In this document: positions 24,434 through 34,289 of the stretch, piece by piece
Layout of the letters: each line of letters starts with the position of its first letter
How positions within the stretch are numbered: the first letter of the stretch is position 1
Origin: Pseudomonas fluorescens
GTDB lineage: Bacteria; Pseudomonadota; Gammaproteobacteria; Pseudomonadales; Pseudomonadaceae
Assembly: GCF_002022275.1 (NCBI RefSeq)
Contig: NZ_MSDF01000009.1
Span: 56,189 to 120,188 of the forward strand
Direction: 5' to 3'
Length of the DNA stretch: 64,000 bases
Position numbers and translations under genes: made by a program
Notes under the pieces: model-generated
The model's input: the letters and a program-made list of their open reading frames with translations, nothing else
The model's database searches: none
What the model was told of the DNA's origin: nothing

Positions 24434-25609
24434 ATGCCCCGCAATGCTGATAACGAACGCCACTGGCAAACCATCGCCCAACGCTACGAGCTGGAGCCCG
24501 GCCCGATCAATCTGGAAAACGGCTACTTCGGGCGCATGAGCCGTGTGGTACGGGCGCAATACCTGGAACACGTTGCGTTTATCAACCGCAGCAACTCGCT
24601 CTACGTACGCCAGCGCTTTGAACAGGGAGAGAACGTTGAGATACGCCGCCAACTGGCCGAGCTGATCGGCGTCAACCCTGAGTCAGTAGCCTTCACGCGC
24701 AATGCCACCGAGGCCTTGCAGTCGCTGATCCGCAACTACAACGGCCTGCGACCGGGCGACCAGGTGCTGATCAGCGACCTGGAGTACGACACGGTCAAAG
24801 GCGCCATGCGCTGGTTGGCCGGTGTGCGCGGCGTGGAGGTGGTCGAACTGTCCCACACACACCCGGCCAGTTTCGACAGCCTGGTGCAGACGTATCGCGA
24901 TGCGTTCGTGCAATACCCGCGTTTAAAGCTGATGGCGCTGACCCACGTCACCCATCGCACCGGCCTGGTAATGCCGGTTGAGGCCATTGCCAACGCGGCG
25001 CGCGAGCACGGGATTGACGTCATCCTCGACGGCGCCCATGCCTTGGGCCAGATCGAGTTCAACCTTGTGGAGCTGGGCATCGCGTTCGCAGGCTTCAACC
25101 TGCACAAGTGGATCGGCGCGCCGCTGACCCTGGGCTTTCTGTACATCGCCCCGGAGCGCCTGGCCGATATCGACCCGGACATGGGTGAATTTCACTACCC
25201 CGCTACAGACGTGCGCGCGCGTACGTCCTACAGCACACCGAATTTTCCCGCATTGATGACCTTGCCACTGGTGTTTGAAGAACACCGGGCATTGGGTGGC
25301 GCAGCGGCCAAGGGCGCGCGGGTGAATTACCTGCGGGATTTGTGGGTGAGTCAGGTGCGGTCGTTGCCGGGGATTGAGGTGCTGACATCGGACGATCCAC
25401 GGCTGTATTGCGGGATTACGGCGTTCAAGTTTGTCGGACGGGATCAGCAGGTGATGGCCGATTGTTTGCTCAAGGATTACAACCTGTTCACCACCACCCG
25501 GGTGGGTGCGGCGTTTGGTACCTGTATTCGGGTGACACCGGGGTTGGTCACCTCGGCGGCGGACATCGATGTGCTGATCAACGCAATTACCGAACTGAAC
25601 ACGGTTTAA
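24434..25609 (+). CDS. Class V aminotransferase-fold PLP enzyme
   Basis: A 391-residue PLP-dependent enzyme of the class V fold, close to isopenicillin N epimerase-like and cysteine-desulfurase-like proteins. Visible features: FTRNATEALQ near 77 (phosphate-binding loop), DGAHALGQIEFNL near 199-211 (the Asp and His that contact PLP), and the Schiff-base Lys in FNLHKWIGAPLTLGF near 225. The substrate is not evident: it could be a desulfurase, kynureninase-like lyase or epimerase. It is 10 bp downstream of DUF3820 and followed by a collapsed REP. Confidence 0.87.
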   Translation: MPRNADNERHWQTIAQRYELEPGPINLENGYFGRMSRVVRAQYLEHVAFINRSNSLYVRQRFEQGENVEIRRQLAELIGVNPESVAFTRNATEALQSLIRNYNGLRPGDQVLISDLEYDTVKGAMRWLAGVRGVEVVELSHTHPASFDSLVQTYRDAFVQYPRLKLMALTHVTHRTGLVMPVEAIANAAREHGIDVILDGAHALGQIEFNLVELGIAFAGFNLHKWIGAPLTLGFLYIAPERLADIDPDMGEFHYPATDVRARTSYSTPNFPALMTLPLVFEEHRALGGAAAKGARVNYLRDLWVSQVRSLPGIEVLTSDDPRLYCGITAFKFVGRDQQVMADCLLKDYNLFTTTRVGAAFGTCIRVTPGLVTSAADIDVLINAITELNTV

Positions 25610-25613
25610 AACT

Positions 25614-25631
25614 GTGGGAGCTGGCTCCCAC
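25614..25631. repeat. Solo collapsed REP palindrome
   Basis: Second copy of the 18-bp palindrome GTGGGAGCTGGCTCCCAC (other at 17843), directly after the aminotransferase-fold gene. Confidence 0.85.
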
Positions 25632-25670
25632 ATTTGAAGTTGTGTTGGCCTCCCAGCTTTTTGACAGGCA

Positions 25671-25702
25671 AAAAAAAGCGGCACACCGACCAAGTGCGCC
25701 GC
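25671..25702 (-). terminator. Terminator after eda
   Basis: An imperfect GCGGC.CAC / GTG.GCCGC stem followed on the minus strand by eight or more T, 43 bp beyond the eda stop. It should end the zwf-pgl-eda transcript. Confidence 0.75.
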
Positions 25703-25745
25703 AAAAATGCCGTCAAGCACAGCAACAACGATTCGATAAATCAGC

Positions 25746-26411
25746 TCAATCGAGCAGCGCCAGCGCCTGTGCGGTGACTTCCTGGATACGGGCCCAGTCG
25801 CCGTTCTTGACCCACTCAGGGTCCAGCATCCAGCTACCGCCCACGCACATCACGTTTTTCAACGCCATGTACTGTTTGATGTTGGCCGGGCCTACGCCGC
25901 CGGTTGGGCAGAATTTGACTTCGCCGAACGGGCCGCCCAGGGCCTTGATGGCCGCTACGCCGCCGCTGACTTCAGCCGGGAACAGCTTGAAGCGGCGATA
26001 ACCCAAGCCATAGCCTTCCATGATGCCCGAGGCATTGCTGATGCCGGGCAGCAGCGGAATCGGGCTGTGCACCGAGGCTTCCAGCAGGTCGCGGGTGATG
26101 CCAGGGGTGACGATAAATTGCGAGCCGGCCACTTCGGCCGCTTCGAGCATATGGCGGTCGAGCACGGTGCCGGCACCGGTGCACAGTTCAGGGCGCTGCT
26201 CGCGCAGGACCTGAATGGCTTTGAGGCCGAACTCGGAACGCAGGGTCACTTCCAATGCGGTCAAACCGCCCGCTGCCAGGGCATCGGCCAGCGGCAGGAT
26301 GTCCTGTTCGCGGGCGATGGTGATCACCGGCAGGATCCGCGCCTTGGCGCAGAGGCTGTCGATGAGGGCAACTTTGTCCGCCATGGACACGGTCGGTTGA
26401 GGGCTTTTCAT
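25746..26411 (-). CDS. eda: KDPG/KHG aldolase (Entner-Doudoroff)
   Basis: A 221-residue class I aldolase cleaving 2-keto-3-deoxy-6-phosphogluconate to pyruvate and glyceraldehyde-3-phosphate. The catalytic Glu region LEVTLRSEFG, the GAGTVLD motif and the Schiff-base Lys region (FKLFPAE) are all present, as is CPTGGV for phosphate binding. Start choice: ATG 26411 has AAGGA 9 nt upstream and gives the usual N-terminus (MKSPQPTVSMADKVAL); ATG 26432, overlapping the pgl stop as ATGA, is possible. Last gene of zwf-pgl-eda. Confidence 0.95.
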   Translation of the reverse strand: MKSPQPTVSMADKVALIDSLCAKARILPVITIAREQDILPLADALAAGGLTALEVTLRSEFGLKAIQVLREQRPELCTGAGTVLDRHMLEAAEVAGSQFIVTPGITRDLLEASVHSPIPLLPGISNASGIMEGYGLGYRRFKLFPAEVSGGVAAIKALGGPFGEVKFCPTGGVGPANIKQYMALKNVMCVGGSWMLDPEWVKNGDWARIQEVTAQALALLD

Positions 26412-26428
26412 AGCGGCTGATCCTTGGC

Positions 26429-27142
26429 TCATGGGCACCAGTAAATCTCTAAAGTAGGTTGCAAAAACGCGCGAATCGGCATGGCGGCGACGTCGTCACT
26501 CGCCAGCGCGGCGCTCAAGGTGGTCAATTTCGAACTGCCGGATATCGACAGCACGGTGTAGTGGGCCGTGGCCAGCAACGCGCGACTCATGGTCAGGCGC
26601 TGGTGCGGCACGGTTGGCGCCAACATCGGCCAGCAACGGCGTGTGCCATCGGGCTTCAGCGCCTCGCCCAGGTTGGGGCTGTTGGGGAACAGCGATGCGG
26701 TGTGGCCGTCATCGCCCATGCCGAGTACCAGCACATCAATGGCGGGCAACTCTGCCAACTGGCGATCGGCCAGTTCGGCGGCGTCTTCAAGGTTTGCGGC
26801 AACGTTGTAGAGGCTAAGGAACTTCGCCTCTGCCGCCAGGCCTTGCAGCAGGTATTTCTTCAACAAGCCGGCATTGCTGTCGGCATGCTCAACCGGCACC
26901 CAGCGCTCGTCGGCCAGGGTGATGGTGACTTTGGACCAGTCCAGGCCTTGTTTGGCCAGGTTCTGGAAGAACGCCACGGGGCTACGGCCACCGGACACCA
27001 CCAGGATCGCTTCGCCACGGGCACTGATGGCCGTGCGCAATTGCTCAGCCACGTCATTGGCCAAACCGTCGGCCAACAGCACGGGCGTGCGGTACTCATG
27101 GGCCGTCACGCCCTGAGGCAGTTTCAATTCAGATATCGCCAT
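26429..27142 (-). CDS. pgl: 6-phosphogluconolactonase
   Basis: A 237-residue DevB/SOL-type lactonase hydrolysing 6-phosphogluconolactone. Motifs: [13 protein letters not shown] near 48, TLADERWVP near 76 and [17 protein letters not shown] near 134. ATG 27142 ([10 protein letters not shown]) is preferred because GGAGG is 7 nt upstream. It overlaps the zwf 3' end by 14 bp, so zwf and pgl are translationally coupled. Confidence 0.95.
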   Translation of the reverse strand: MAISELKLPQGVTAHEYRTPVLLADGLANDVAEQLRTAISARGEAILVVSGGRSPVAFFQNLAKQGLDWSKVTITLADERWVPVEHADSNAGLLKKYLLQGLAAEAKFLSLYNVAANLEDAAELADRQLAELPAIDVLVLGMGDDGHTASLFPNSPNLGEALKPDGTRRCWPMLAPTVPHQRLTMSRALLATAHYTVLSISGSSKLTTLSAALASDDVAAMPIRAFLQPTLEIYWCP

Positions 27143-28595
27143 ACCACGACCTCCCATCCCGCGTGATCAGTGCAATCGAGCTCATCGGCCCCCAGGACCC
27201 GGCCGCATACGGCTTGGGCGCATCACCGGATTTTTTCCACCCGGCAATCAACTGGTCACACCACTTCCACGCGGCTTCGATTTCATCTTTGCGAACAAAC
27301 AGGTTCTGATTGCCGCGCATCACTTCCAGCAACAACCGCTCGTAGGCATCGGGAATCCGCGCGCTGCGATAGGTGTCGGAAAAATTCAGTTGCAGCGGGC
27401 CGCTGCGCAGTTGCATACCCTTGTCCAAGCCCTGCTCTTTGGTCATCACACGCAAGGAAATACCTTCGTCCGGCTGCAGGCGGATGATCAGTTTGTTGCT
27501 GATCTGCAGGCGCTGCTCGGGGGCGAAGATGTAGTGGGACGGTTCCTTGAAATGGATAACGATCTGCGACAGCTTTTGCGGCATGCGCTTGCCGGTGCGC
27601 AGGTAGAACGGTACCCCGGCCCAACGCCAGTTGCGGATGTCGGCACGCAGGGCAACGAACGTCTCGGTGTCACTCTGGGTGTTGGAATTCTCTTCTTCCA
27701 GGTAACCCGGCACCGGCTTGCCAGCGCTGTAACCGGCAATGTACTGGCCGCGCACTACTTGAGTGGTCAGGCCTTCCGGGCTGATCGGCGCCAGCGCCTT
27801 GAGCACCTTGACCTTCTCGTCACGAATACTGTCGGCGGACAGGTCGGCCGGCGGGTCCATGGCGATCAGGCAAAGCAGTTGCAACAGGTGGTTCTGGATC
27901 ATGTCGCGCAGCTGGCCGGCCTTGTCGAAATAGCCCCAACGGCCTTCGATCCCGACCTGCTCGGCCACGGTGATTTCCACGTGGGAAATGTAATGCTGGT
28001 TCCACTGGGTTTCGAACAGGCTGTTGGCGAAACGCAGGGCGATCAGGTTTTGGACGGTTTCTTTGCCCAGGTAGTGGTCGATGCGGTAAGTGCGGTTCTC
28101 CGGGAAGAACTGCGCCACGGCGTCGTTGACCTTGCGCGAAGATTCCAGGTCCGAGCCGATGGGTTTTTCCAGCACGACGCGGGTGTTTTCCGCCAAACCG
28201 ACCTTGGCCAGGTTTTCGCAGATCGCGCCGTACACCGCCGCCGGGGTAGCGAAGTAGGCGATCAGGCGTTGTTCGCTGCCGGCTTTTTCAGCCAGGCCCA
28301 CATAGTCGTCGGCTTTCATGAAGTCGACGTGCACGTAGGCCAGGCGTGCGAGGAAGCGCGCTGCCACGGCTTCGTCGAGTTCCTTGCCAACGTACTTACG
28401 CAATTCTTTTTCGATGTGGGCCAAGTGCTGCTGCTCGGAACCGGCTTCACGGGCCAGGGCCAGGATGCGCGTGTCGTCGTGCAGGAGCCCGGCGCCATCA
28501 AGTTGATAGAGGGCAGGAAATAACTTGCGCAGCGCCAGATCACCCAAGGCGCCAAACAGGGCAAAGGTGCAGGGTTCTACGGTTATCGAAGGCAT
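27129..28595 (-). CDS. zwf: Glucose-6-phosphate 1-dehydrogenase
   Basis: A 488-residue NAD(P)-dependent dehydrogenase. The coenzyme loop is [17 protein letters not shown] near 13-29, the active-site signature [13 protein letters not shown] near 173 contains the catalytic His pair region, and EKPIG precedes it. It feeds the Entner-Doudoroff pathway, the main glucose route in pseudomonads. First gene of zwf-pgl-eda, divergent from hexR across a 210-bp region holding a HexR-like operator at 28661. Confidence 0.96.
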   Translation of the reverse strand: MPSITVEPCTFALFGALGDLALRKLFPALYQLDGAGLLHDDTRILALAREAGSEQQHLAHIEKELRKYVGKELDEAVAARFLARLAYVHVDFMKADDYVGLAEKAGSEQRLIAYFATPAAVYGAICENLAKVGLAENTRVVLEKPIGSDLESSRKVNDAVAQFFPENRTYRIDHYLGKETVQNLIALRFANSLFETQWNQHYISHVEITVAEQVGIEGRWGYFDKAGQLRDMIQNHLLQLLCLIAMDPPADLSADSIRDEKVKVLKALAPISPEGLTTQVVRGQYIAGYSAGKPVPGYLEEENSNTQSDTETFVALRADIRNWRWAGVPFYLRTGKRMPQKLSQIVIHFKEPSHYIFAPEQRLQISNKLIIRLQPDEGISLRVMTKEQGLDKGMQLRSGPLQLNFSDTYRSARIPDAYERLLLEVMRGNQNLFVRKDEIEAAWKWCDQLIAGWKKSGDAPKPYAAGSWGPMSSIALITRDGRSWYGDI

Positions 28596-28660
28596 GATGT
28601 TTGTTCTTTTATCAAGTTAAGCTACAAATACCTTTTTTTAAGGTATCACTCAAGGAAAAA

Positions 28661-28676
28661 TGTAGTAATAACCACA
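28661..28676. promoter_or_regulatory. Putative HexR operator between zwf and hexR
   Basis: TGTAGT-AATA-ACCACA is a near-perfect inverted repeat (one mismatch between arms). HexR of other pseudomonads binds TTGT-N7/8-ACAA-type palindromes at zwf and releases DNA when KDPG is present. It lies 66 bp upstream of zwf and 130 bp upstream of hexR. Assignment is by resemblance. Confidence 0.65.
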
Positions 28677-28805
28677 ACATTTTCCCGAAATACGCATTCC
28701 GAGTGGTGGTGTTCAGCTACCCTCAGTAGGATAGGCCACCGCGAAATGCCACTCGTCGATTGGCTACCGCCCTTAATTTGCATCGTCGCCCGAAGGAAAG
28801 ACTGA

Positions 28806-29675
28806 ATGGACCGCGTGCGAAATCTTCTGGAACAGATCCGGAACCGCCTCGAAGAATTGAACAAGGCCGAGAAAAAAGTCGCCGAGGTCATCCTGCTCAA
28901 CCCACAGCAGGCGACCCGCTTCTCTATCGCCGCCCTCGCCCAAGCCGCCTCGGTCAGTGAACCGACGGTCAACCGTTTCTGCCGTTCGTTCGGCGTCAGC
29001 GGTTACCCTGAACTTAAATTGCAACTGGCGCAAAGTCTGGCCAGTGGCGCGGCGTATGTCAGCCGTGCCGTGGAGGCCGATGATAACCCTGAGGCCTACA
29101 CGCAGAAGATCTTTGGCAGCGCGATTGCGTCCCTGGACAGTGCCTGCCAGGCCCTCGACCCGGCCCTGATCAGCAAGGCCGTGGATCTGTTGATCCAGGC
29201 ACGGCAGATCCACTTCTTCGGCCTGGGCGCTTCGGCCCCGGTGGCCATGGATGCGCTGCACAAGTTCTTCCGCTTCAACCTGGCCGTGACCGCCCACGCC
29301 GACGTGCTGATGCAGCGCATGATCGCGTCGGTGGCGCATACCGGCGAGTTGTTCGTGATCATTTCCTACACCGGGCGTACCCGTGAGCTGGTGGAAGTGG
29401 CGCGTATCGCCCGAGAAAACGGCGCGTCAGTGTTGGGCGTGACCGCCGAGAACTCGCCGCTGGCCAAGGCCAGTACCGTGAGCCTGAACATTCCGTTGCC
29501 TGAAGACACCGACATCTACATGCCGATGACCTCGCGGATCATTCAGTTGACCGTGCTGGACGTGTTGGCGACGGGCATGACCTTGCGCCGGGGTGTGGAT
29601 TTCCAGCCGCATTTGCGCAAGATCAAAGAGAGTTTGAATGACAGCCGGTATCCGGTGGGGGATGAGTTCAACTAG
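28806..29675 (+). CDS. hexR: HexR, RpiR-type repressor of glucose catabolism
   Basis: A 289-residue regulator. The N-terminal RpiR helix-turn-helix is at 1-77 ([25 protein letters not shown]) and a SIS sugar-phosphate domain follows at about 120-260 ([30 protein letters not shown]). The family senses the Entner-Doudoroff intermediate KDPG and represses zwf, edd and gap operons. Divergence from zwf with an operator-like palindrome between supports the name. Confidence 0.95.
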   Translation: MDRVRNLLEQIRNRLEELNKAEKKVAEVILLNPQQATRFSIAALAQAASVSEPTVNRFCRSFGVSGYPELKLQLAQSLASGAAYVSRAVEADDNPEAYTQKIFGSAIASLDSACQALDPALISKAVDLLIQARQIHFFGLGASAPVAMDALHKFFRFNLAVTAHADVLMQRMIASVAHTGELFVIISYTGRTRELVEVARIARENGASVLGVTAENSPLAKASTVSLNIPLPEDTDIYMPMTSRIIQLTVLDVLATGMTLRRGVDFQPHLRKIKESLNDSRYPVGDEFN

Positions 29676-29700
29676 CAGCAATCTCCACCAGCAGTACCGA

Positions 29701-29774
29701 CCCTATCGCAGGCAAGCCAGCTCCCACAGGGGAATGCATTCCAAATGTGGGAGCTGGCTTGCCTGCGATAGCGC
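29701..29774. repeat. REP doublet in inverted-outward orientation
   Basis: Same unit as at 2461 but the arms point outward: the right-type arm comes first and GTGGGAGCTGGCTTGCC second, with only a short spacer. It lies between the convergent hexR and mutarotase genes. Confidence 0.9.
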
Positions 29775-29788
29775 CATAAGCACCACCG

Positions 29789-30634
29789 CTAAACCCCGGC
29801 CCGCGCCTGCAAACTGAGGTGCGCCCTCTCCCCCGGTGCCAAACTCGCCGCGGCCATCGCCGACTCCACACACACAAACCCAGACGCCTCGTTAAAACTC
29901 ACACCCAATAACGGCCGGCTGCCCGGATGCCACACCACCGTGTCGGCGCTATCGCCCGTATCGATGCACAGCTCGCGCTGCCAGGCGTGGTCCTTGAGCT
30001 GCAATTCTCCGTCATGTTGAAACACCCGCTGACAGCCGCCATCCACACGCAACTCGCCTTCCTGCTGGCACACCTGGCGGTTGAGCTGATCGTAGCCTTG
30101 CGCCCCATCGAGCCCAGACAGCGCTATCTCGTCAACGTGACCAATACGCCAGTAGGCGTGCAAAGCATGGCTCAACTGGCACGGCAGTTCGTCCTGATGC
30201 TCGGTGCTCAGGCGCAGTTCCAGGGTTTCGCCCAAGTGCGCGTGCAGGTCCACCTGCCAATCGCACAGTTGCAGTTGCCAGTGCAGGCGCACGCCATCGT
30301 CGTCGGTGCTGCTGTCGAGCAGTTTCCAGTCGATCAGACGCGCCCAACCGTGGGACGGCCAGGCGTTTTCGCTCGGATGACGCCCATACCACGGCCAGCA
30401 CACCGGCACGCCGCCACGAATGGCGCCGACCTGTGGCCACTTGGCCGCGCACCACAACCAGGGTTTTTGCCCGGCAGGCTGAAAGTGCAGCAGTTGCGCG
30501 CCCTGGCGACTGAACACCGCCTGGCACAGCGGGTGGTCGATCACCAACACGTCGCGCATCTGAAAGCGCTCCCAGGCAAACACCGGTTGTTCACGCAGGG
30601 ATTTGAAAAAGCGTTGCAGCGGATGCTCATGCAT
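29789..30634 (-). CDS. D-hexose-6-phosphate mutarotase (aldose epimerase family)
   Basis: A 281-residue YeaD-type mutarotase interconverting alpha and beta anomers of glucose-6-phosphate. Features: GGVPVCWPWYGRHP near 95 (conserved Arg/His), HGWARL near 115, and LSHALHAYWRIG near 172 holding the catalytic His; a Glu in GVSFNEASGFVCVE near 255 is the likely base. Anomer supply to zwf explains its place beside Entner-Doudoroff genes. ATG 30634 is chosen; the extension would translate a repeat. Confidence 0.9.
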   Translation of the reverse strand: MHEHPLQRFFKSLREQPVFAWERFQMRDVLVIDHPLCQAVFSRQGAQLLHFQPAGQKPWLWCAAKWPQVGAIRGGVPVCWPWYGRHPSENAWPSHGWARLIDWKLLDSSTDDDGVRLHWQLQLCDWQVDLHAHLGETLELRLSTEHQDELPCQLSHALHAYWRIGHVDEIALSGLDGAQGYDQLNRQVCQQEGELRVDGGCQRVFQHDGELQLKDHAWQRELCIDTGDSADTVVWHPGSRPLLGVSFNEASGFVCVESAMAAASLAPGERAHLSLQARAGV

Positions 30635-30657
30635 GTGCCACGGTCCTGAATGTCTTT

Positions 30658-30758
30658 GTGGGAGCTGGCTTGCCTGCGATGGCATCAGCGCGGCTAGCCT
30701 GCTGTACCGAGTCGCCTGGATCGCAGCGGTGCGGCGATCCGACAAGCCAGCTCCCACA
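30658..30758. repeat. REP doublet with a variant right arm
   Basis: The left arm is the common unit, but the right arm reads ATCGCAG, then GGTGCGGCGATCCGA, then CAAGCCAGCTCCCAC, i.e. a longer subfamily arm. It separates the mutarotase gene from the porin gene. Confidence 0.85.
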
Positions 30759-30778
30759 GGGAGATGTGCTCCCCTTCC

Positions 30779-30810
30779 TCAAAAAAAAGCGGGTAGCCAT
30801 GGCTACCCGC
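30779..30810 (-). terminator. Terminator after the porin gene
   Basis: GCGGGTAGCC and GGCTACCCGC pair around AT, with a run of eight T on the minus strand. It ends the glt-porin transcript. Confidence 0.9.
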
Positions 30811-30848
30811 AAAATGCGCACAGAGAGAAGGAGCTTATCGCAACAGCG

Positions 30849-32195
30849 TTAGAACGTAGACTGAATTTTAAGGCCCGCTACCAGCGCGTTGTCGACTTCT
30901 TTAACACCGCCTGGGTTGGCGACGTATTGCAGGTTGGGGCGCACGGTCAGCCAGTTGGTAACGTGGAAGCCGTAGTTGATTTCGACGTTGTATTCAGTGT
31001 TACGCAGTGGTGAGAATCCCGACTGGTCGTAGTCAGTGAAACCGCCAGCGGCATTGAGCAGCTCAGCGTTTTTCTTCACGTCACTGTTGGCGTGGATACG
31101 GGAAACACCGATACCGACGTCATCCTTGGTACGTGCGTCGAACGGACCTTTGTACACCAGCATCAACGACTGGTAGTTGTCGACCAGGTTGGTGTCTTTG
31201 TCGTGGAAGGTCACGTTGGCCGCGATGTTCAGACCACGGGAAGCGTCGCCATTGTGCGTGGTGAGTTGTTGTTGCAGAACACCCCAGTAACCGCTTTTGC
31301 TGCTGCGGACACGGAAGGCAGCGCCGGTGGTGCCAGCGTCGTTCCCGTTGACGTCTTCACGTACGTCGGTCGCGTCAGCCGTGCTCTTGTAGTAACCCAC
31401 ACGGTATTCGCCCGGCAGGCCATTGACCTTCGGCGACCAGACCAATTCCACCGGCAATACGGTGCCCTTGGTGCCGCTGCCGCTGAGTTTGAAGCCGTTG
31501 CCGTGCTCCAGCTGCGACGGGTTCTGGTTGTACGCACCGATCTGCGCATACAGCTCAGGCGTGATGTTGTACTTCACACGGATAGCCGCTTGGCTGACAG
31601 GCCAGTTGTACCAGGTGTTTACGTAGTTACCCACTTGCGAGCCGCAGAACGAGAGGTTCTGGAAGTCGCACGGGAAGGTGTTGAAGTCTTCGCCTTCACC
31701 GAAGTAACCGAGTTTCACGTCCAACTTGTTGTCGAACATCTGGTGCTGAATCCAGAACTGGGTCAGACGCACCATGTGGCCACGGCCATCAACTTCTTGA
31801 GACGAACTCAAGGTGCCGGCACGCGGGTCGCCAATACGGTCATTGGAGATGTTGGCGCCATTACGGTTGGTCAGTTGGATCTTGGCCTGGGTGTTATCCC
31901 AGCCCCACAGCTTTTGCAGATCCAGTGCTACGCCCAGACCAAACTGGTCGGCGTAACGGGCAGTTTTGTCGTTGTTGTAGCCACCGCTAAGGTTGCCACC
32001 GACTTCCCCGACGTAGTCAGCCTTGATGTCGATACCTTGCTCGATCAGCTTGGTACGCTCGCCGCCCCAATCGCCCGTCATCCACTTGGAGTCAGAGCTG
32101 AATGCATCGGCCGCCATCGCATTGGCGGACAATACCAGGGCTGCAGCTGCTGACAGTTGGCAGATCAGCCGGGTGTTGTTGTGTTGCTTTTTCAT
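30849..32195 (-). CDS. Carbohydrate-selective porin, OprB family
   Basis: A 448-residue outer-membrane porin with signal peptide (MKKQHNNTRLICQLSAAAAL..., cut after ANAMA). The mature protein begins DAFSSDSKWMTGDWGGERTKL, the OprB start, and ends in aromatic F (GLKIQSTF), as barrel proteins do. OprB lets glucose and other sugars through the outer membrane. It is 85 bp downstream of the ABC ATPase gene, so it belongs to the sugar uptake operon. Confidence 0.93.
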   Translation of the reverse strand: MKKQHNNTRLICQLSAAAALVLSANAMAADAFSSDSKWMTGDWGGERTKLIEQGIDIKADYVGEVGGNLSGGYNNDKTARYADQFGLGVALDLQKLWGWDNTQAKIQLTNRNGANISNDRIGDPRAGTLSSSQEVDGRGHMVRLTQFWIQHQMFDNKLDVKLGYFGEGEDFNTFPCDFQNLSFCGSQVGNYVNTWYNWPVSQAAIRVKYNITPELYAQIGAYNQNPSQLEHGNGFKLSGSGTKGTVLPVELVWSPKVNGLPGEYRVGYYKSTADATDVREDVNGNDAGTTGAAFRVRSSKSGYWGVLQQQLTTHNGDASRGLNIAANVTFHDKDTNLVDNYQSLMLVYKGPFDARTKDDVGIGVSRIHANSDVKKNAELLNAAGGFTDYDQSGFSPLRNTEYNVEINYGFHVTNWLTVRPNLQYVANPGGVKEVDNALVAGLKIQSTF

Positions 32196-32280
32196 CCCTA
32201 CATCCTCGTCTTTATTGTTATTAAACTGTTTTTATCTAACGCGGTTTACTTTTTTTAACTAAAACAACAACTTATCTTCT

Positions 32281-33441
32281 TCAGCGGCCTTTGAACTGGG
32301 CCACATTGTCGGCATGTCCCTGTGCAGGCAAAGAAGCTGCAGTGCCCAGGCGCTCGCCAGTCTTGGCATCGAACAGCAGCACCTTGGCTGGATCAAATTG
32401 CAGGGTCAGGGTCTCACCCACTTGCGGCGCCACATCCGGCGCCAGACGGCAGCAGACCTTGGTGTCATTCAACTGCACGAACACCAGGGTGTCCGGGCCG
32501 GTCGGTTCGGTAACCTGGACTTCGGCACGAATGCTCGAAGCGCCATTGCCCTCCCCCGTTGCCAGTACGATTTGCTCAGGGCGCAAGCCCAGAATCACGT
32601 CGCGGTCTTCAAGGCCAGCGTCGTTCATGCTCAGCGGCAATTCGCATCGCGCCTGGCCGCTGTCGAGAAGCGCTATCAACTGGCCATCTTTGCGTTGCAG
32701 GCGCAAAGGTACGAAGTTCATTGGAGGTGAACCGATAAAGCTTGCCACAAACAGGTTGGCCGGGTCGTTGTAAATTTCTTTCGGCGTACCAAATTGTTGG
32801 ATGATGCCGTCCTTCATCACGGCCACTTTGTCGCCCAGGGTCATTGCTTCGATCTGATCGTGGGTGACATAGACGGTGGTGGTTTTCAGACGCTGGTGCA
32901 TCAGCTTCATTTCGGTGCGCATCTCGACGCGCAGCTTGGCGTCGAGGTTGGACAGCGGTTCGTCGAACAGGTAGATCTTCGGACGACGCGCCAGCGCACG
33001 GCCCATGGCCACACGTTGCTGCTGACCACCGGAAAGCTGGCCTGGCTTGCGATTCAGCAGGTGCTCGATCTGCAGCAGCTTGGCCACGCGCGCCACTTCG
33101 GCGTCGATATCGGCCTGGGCCATCTTGCGGATCTTCAACCCGAATTCGATGTTCTCGCGCACGCTCATGGTCGGGTACAGCGCGTAGGACTGGAACACCA
33201 TGGCGATGTCACGGTCCTTGGGGCTCATGCCGCTGACGTCTTGGTCACCGATCATGATCGCGCCGCCGGTGATGGTTTCCAGGCCGGCGATGCAGTTCAT
33301 CAGCGTGGATTTACCGCACCCCGAAGGGCCGACCAGAATCAGGAATTCGCCTTCCTTGATCGACAGTTCGATGTTCTTCAAGGTGTCGGGCAGGCCGGCG
33401 CCATAGGTCTTGTTTACATTGCGAAGTTCAAGCGTAGCCAT
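32281..33441 (-). CDS. Sugar ABC transporter ATP-binding protein (MalK/UgpC type)
   Basis: A 386-residue ATPase with all landmarks: Walker A GPSGCGKST near 38, signature LSGGQQQRVAMGRAL near 135, Walker B IYLFDEPLSNLD near 154 and H-loop VYVTHD near 188. A C-terminal TOBE regulatory domain follows (from about 240). It powers the glt permeases encoded just upstream with a 2-bp gap. The likely substrate is glucose or mannose by operon context; GltK/GtsD names are used in pseudomonads. Confidence 0.95.
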   Translation of the reverse strand: MATLELRNVNKTYGAGLPDTLKNIELSIKEGEFLILVGPSGCGKSTLMNCIAGLETITGGAIMIGDQDVSGMSPKDRDIAMVFQSYALYPTMSVRENIEFGLKIRKMAQADIDAEVARVAKLLQIEHLLNRKPGQLSGGQQQRVAMGRALARRPKIYLFDEPLSNLDAKLRVEMRTEMKLMHQRLKTTTVYVTHDQIEAMTLGDKVAVMKDGIIQQFGTPKEIYNDPANLFVASFIGSPPMNFVPLRLQRKDGQLIALLDSGQARCELPLSMNDAGLEDRDVILGLRPEQIVLATGEGNGASSIRAEVQVTEPTGPDTLVFVQLNDTKVCCRLAPDVAPQVGETLTLQFDPAKVLLFDAKTGERLGTAASLPAQGHADNVAQFKGR

Positions 33442-33443
33442 GA

Positions 33444-34289
33444 TTACCCCTTGACCGCGCCGGCCGTGAGGCCGCGCACGAAATACTTGCCTGCGATCAC
33501 ATAGACCAGCAGGGTCGGCAGCCCGGCGATCATCGCCGCCGCCATATCCACGTTATATTCCTTGGCCCCGGTGCTGGTGTTGACCAGGTTGTTCAGCGCC
33601 ACCGTGATGGGCTGCGAGTCGCCGCTGGAGAACACCACACCAAACAGGAAGTCGTTCCAGATCTGGGTGAATTGCCAGATCAGGCAAACCATGATGATCG
33701 GCGTCGACATCGGCAGAATGATCAGGCGGAAGATCGTGAAGAAACCTGCACCGTCCAGGCGTGCCGCCTTGATCAGCGCATCCGGAATGCTCACGTAGTA
33801 GTTACGGAAGAACAGCGTGGTGAACGCCAGGCCGTAGACCACATGGATAAACACCAGGCCGGTGGTGGTGCTGGCCAGGCCCATCTTGCCGAGGGTGAAC
33901 GACGCCGGCAGCAGCACGGTCTGGAACGGCAGGAAGCAGCCAAACAACAGCAAACCGAAGAACAGCTGCGAGCCTTTGAAGCGCCAGAATGACAGCACGT
34001 AACCGTTCAGTGCGCCGATGGCGGTGGAGATCAGTACCGCCGGAACAGTGATCTTGATCGAGTTCCAGAAATAGCCATCCACAGTAGCCCAGGCTTTGAC
34101 CCAGCCAATGCCGGTGACCACGGTCGGCCAGCTCAGCAGGTTGCCGGTGTTGATGTCTTCCGGGGTCTTGAAGCTGGTGAGCAGCATCACTACCAGCGGC
34201 ACCAGGTACAACAGCACGGCGAGGATCAGCACCGCGTAGATCGCGATGCGACTCAGGCTGATGGAAGGTTTGGAGGCGAGACTAGTCAT
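33444..34289 (-). CDS. Sugar ABC transporter permease (MalG type)
   Basis: A 281-residue inner-membrane permease with six predicted helices and the EAA-type loop near 190 (DALIKAARLDGAGFFTIFRLIILPMS), where the ATPase docks. It overlaps the upstream permease by 8 bp and is followed by the ATPase gene 2 bp later: one operon. Confidence 0.95.
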   Translation of the reverse strand: MTSLASKPSISLSRIAIYAVLILAVLLYLVPLVVMLLTSFKTPEDINTGNLLSWPTVVTGIGWVKAWATVDGYFWNSIKITVPAVLISTAIGALNGYVLSFWRFKGSQLFFGLLLFGCFLPFQTVLLPASFTLGKMGLASTTTGLVFIHVVYGLAFTTLFFRNYYVSIPDALIKAARLDGAGFFTIFRLIILPMSTPIIMVCLIWQFTQIWNDFLFGVVFSSGDSQPITVALNNLVNTSTGAKEYNVDMAAAMIAGLPTLLVYVIAGKYFVRGLTAGAVKG

